From Microlunatus panaciterrae (GTDB lineage: Bacteria > Actinomycetota > Actinomycetes > Propionibacteriales > Propionibacteriaceae), in assembly GCF_016907535.1 (NCBI RefSeq), contig NZ_JAFBCF010000001.1, positions 1,984,001-2,048,000 on the forward strand: a stretch of DNA of 64,000 bases, given 5' to 3'. Positions within the stretch are counted from its first letter, which is position 1; every line of letters begins with the position of its first letter. Of the stretch, positions 63,918 through 64,000 are shown piece by piece. A program made the translations under genes and the position numbers. Below the pieces are notes generated by a model, which had not been told where the DNA came from, made no database searches, and worked only from the letters and a program-made list of their open reading frames with translations.

Positions 63918-64000
63918 TCAGTCTTGGGCCGCGGCCGCGGCTGCCGCCAGCCGTGCGGTCTCGGCCGCCTCGCGACGCTGCTGAGCGAGGATCCGCTCGG
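63918..64000 (-). CDS. C-terminal end of a gene running off the window
   Basis: An open reverse frame enters from the right edge and stops with TGA at 63918. The visible 27 residues, ending RREAAETARLAAAAAAAQD, are an Ala-rich helix. Too short to identify. Confidence 0.4.
   Translation of the reverse strand, partial: ERILAQQRREAAETARLAAAAAAAQD

Overview
This is a high-GC Gram-positive (actinobacterial) chromosome segment centred on the replication origin. It carries the block rpmH-dnaA-oriC-dnaN-gnd-recF-dciA-gyrB-gyrA on the plus side. On the other side it carries parAB-rsmG-jag-yidC-yidD-rnpA and a cca/DUF6049/murJ/sigM/anti-sigma/trxB/trxA cluster. As I recall it, this order parallels Mycobacterium tuberculosis Rv3907c-Rv3924c and Rv0001-Rv0007. 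Frequent GTG starts, F420/LLM and LCP genes, a MurJ-pseudokinase fusion and CTTCGACAGGCTCAG-type repeats suggest a Propionibacteriales member such as a Microlunatus-like organism. The genus is inference only.

Layout. 1-11.6 kb: end of a DUF222/HNH gene, a lipoprotein histidine phosphatase, a GH106 alpha-L-rhamnosidase-like enzyme with a LacI-type operator, an SDR, a DUF3592 protein, a glycopolymer exporter (TagG/TagH type) with an LCP ligase nearby, an MFS transporter and an LLM oxidoreductase. 11.6-22.4 kb: cca facing DUF6049-murJ-sigM-(small membrane protein)-anti-sigma, then trxB-trxA behind a textbook SigR/SigH-type promoter. 22.4-32 kb: sugar catabolism (TIM-barrel isomerase, GH29 alpha-L-fucosidase, sugar ABC importer without its ATPase, Gfo/Idh oxidoreductase) mixed with a YbdK-type ligase, exonuclease III, OsmC and GNAT genes. 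32.8-36.3 kb: aminotransferase, D-Ala-D-Ala ligase-like, SURF1-like and DUF3817 genes. 36.3-41.7 kb: parB, parA (parS sites inside its reading frame), rsmG, jag, yidC, yidD, rnpA, rpmH, mostly with 4-bp overlaps. 41.7-57.3 kb: dnaA, oriC, dnaN, gnd, recF, dciA, an unrecognised four-gene membrane-protein cluster, gyrB, gyrA and a DUF3566 protein. 57.4-64 kb: tRNA-Ile followed by a 1.7 kb element bounded by a duplicated tRNA 3' half, then accessory genes (RCC1 beta-propeller protein, non-secreted trypsin-like protease, GH127 glycosidase).

How it works together. The origin-proximal genes supply initiation (DnaA, DnaN, DciA, gyrase), segregation (ParA, ParB, parS), membrane insertion and RNA processing (YidC, YidD, RnpA, L34, Jag). 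MurJ, the LCP protein, the TagGH-like exporter and the Ddl-like ligase concern the cell envelope. The SigM/anti-sigma pair and TrxB/TrxA form a stress and thiol-redox module. Three glycosidase genes, one importer and two sugar-type enzymes suggest use of deoxysugar or arabinose-containing glycans. Shared operator-like palindromes next to several of them suggest coordinated control.

Most interesting observations: (i) the same 13-bp near-palindrome exactly 36 bp upstream of the GH29 and GH127 start codons; (ii) DnaA-box-like sequences and AT-rich patches written into rsmG with rare codons, plus a matching AT-rich motif at the end of parB; (iii) in-frame parS sites in parA; (iv) an unexplained membrane/extracytoplasmic four-gene cluster between dciA and gyrB; (v) an integrase-less tRNA-Ile element; (vi) repeat arrays built on a 3'-end hairpin that supply stop codons of convergent genes.
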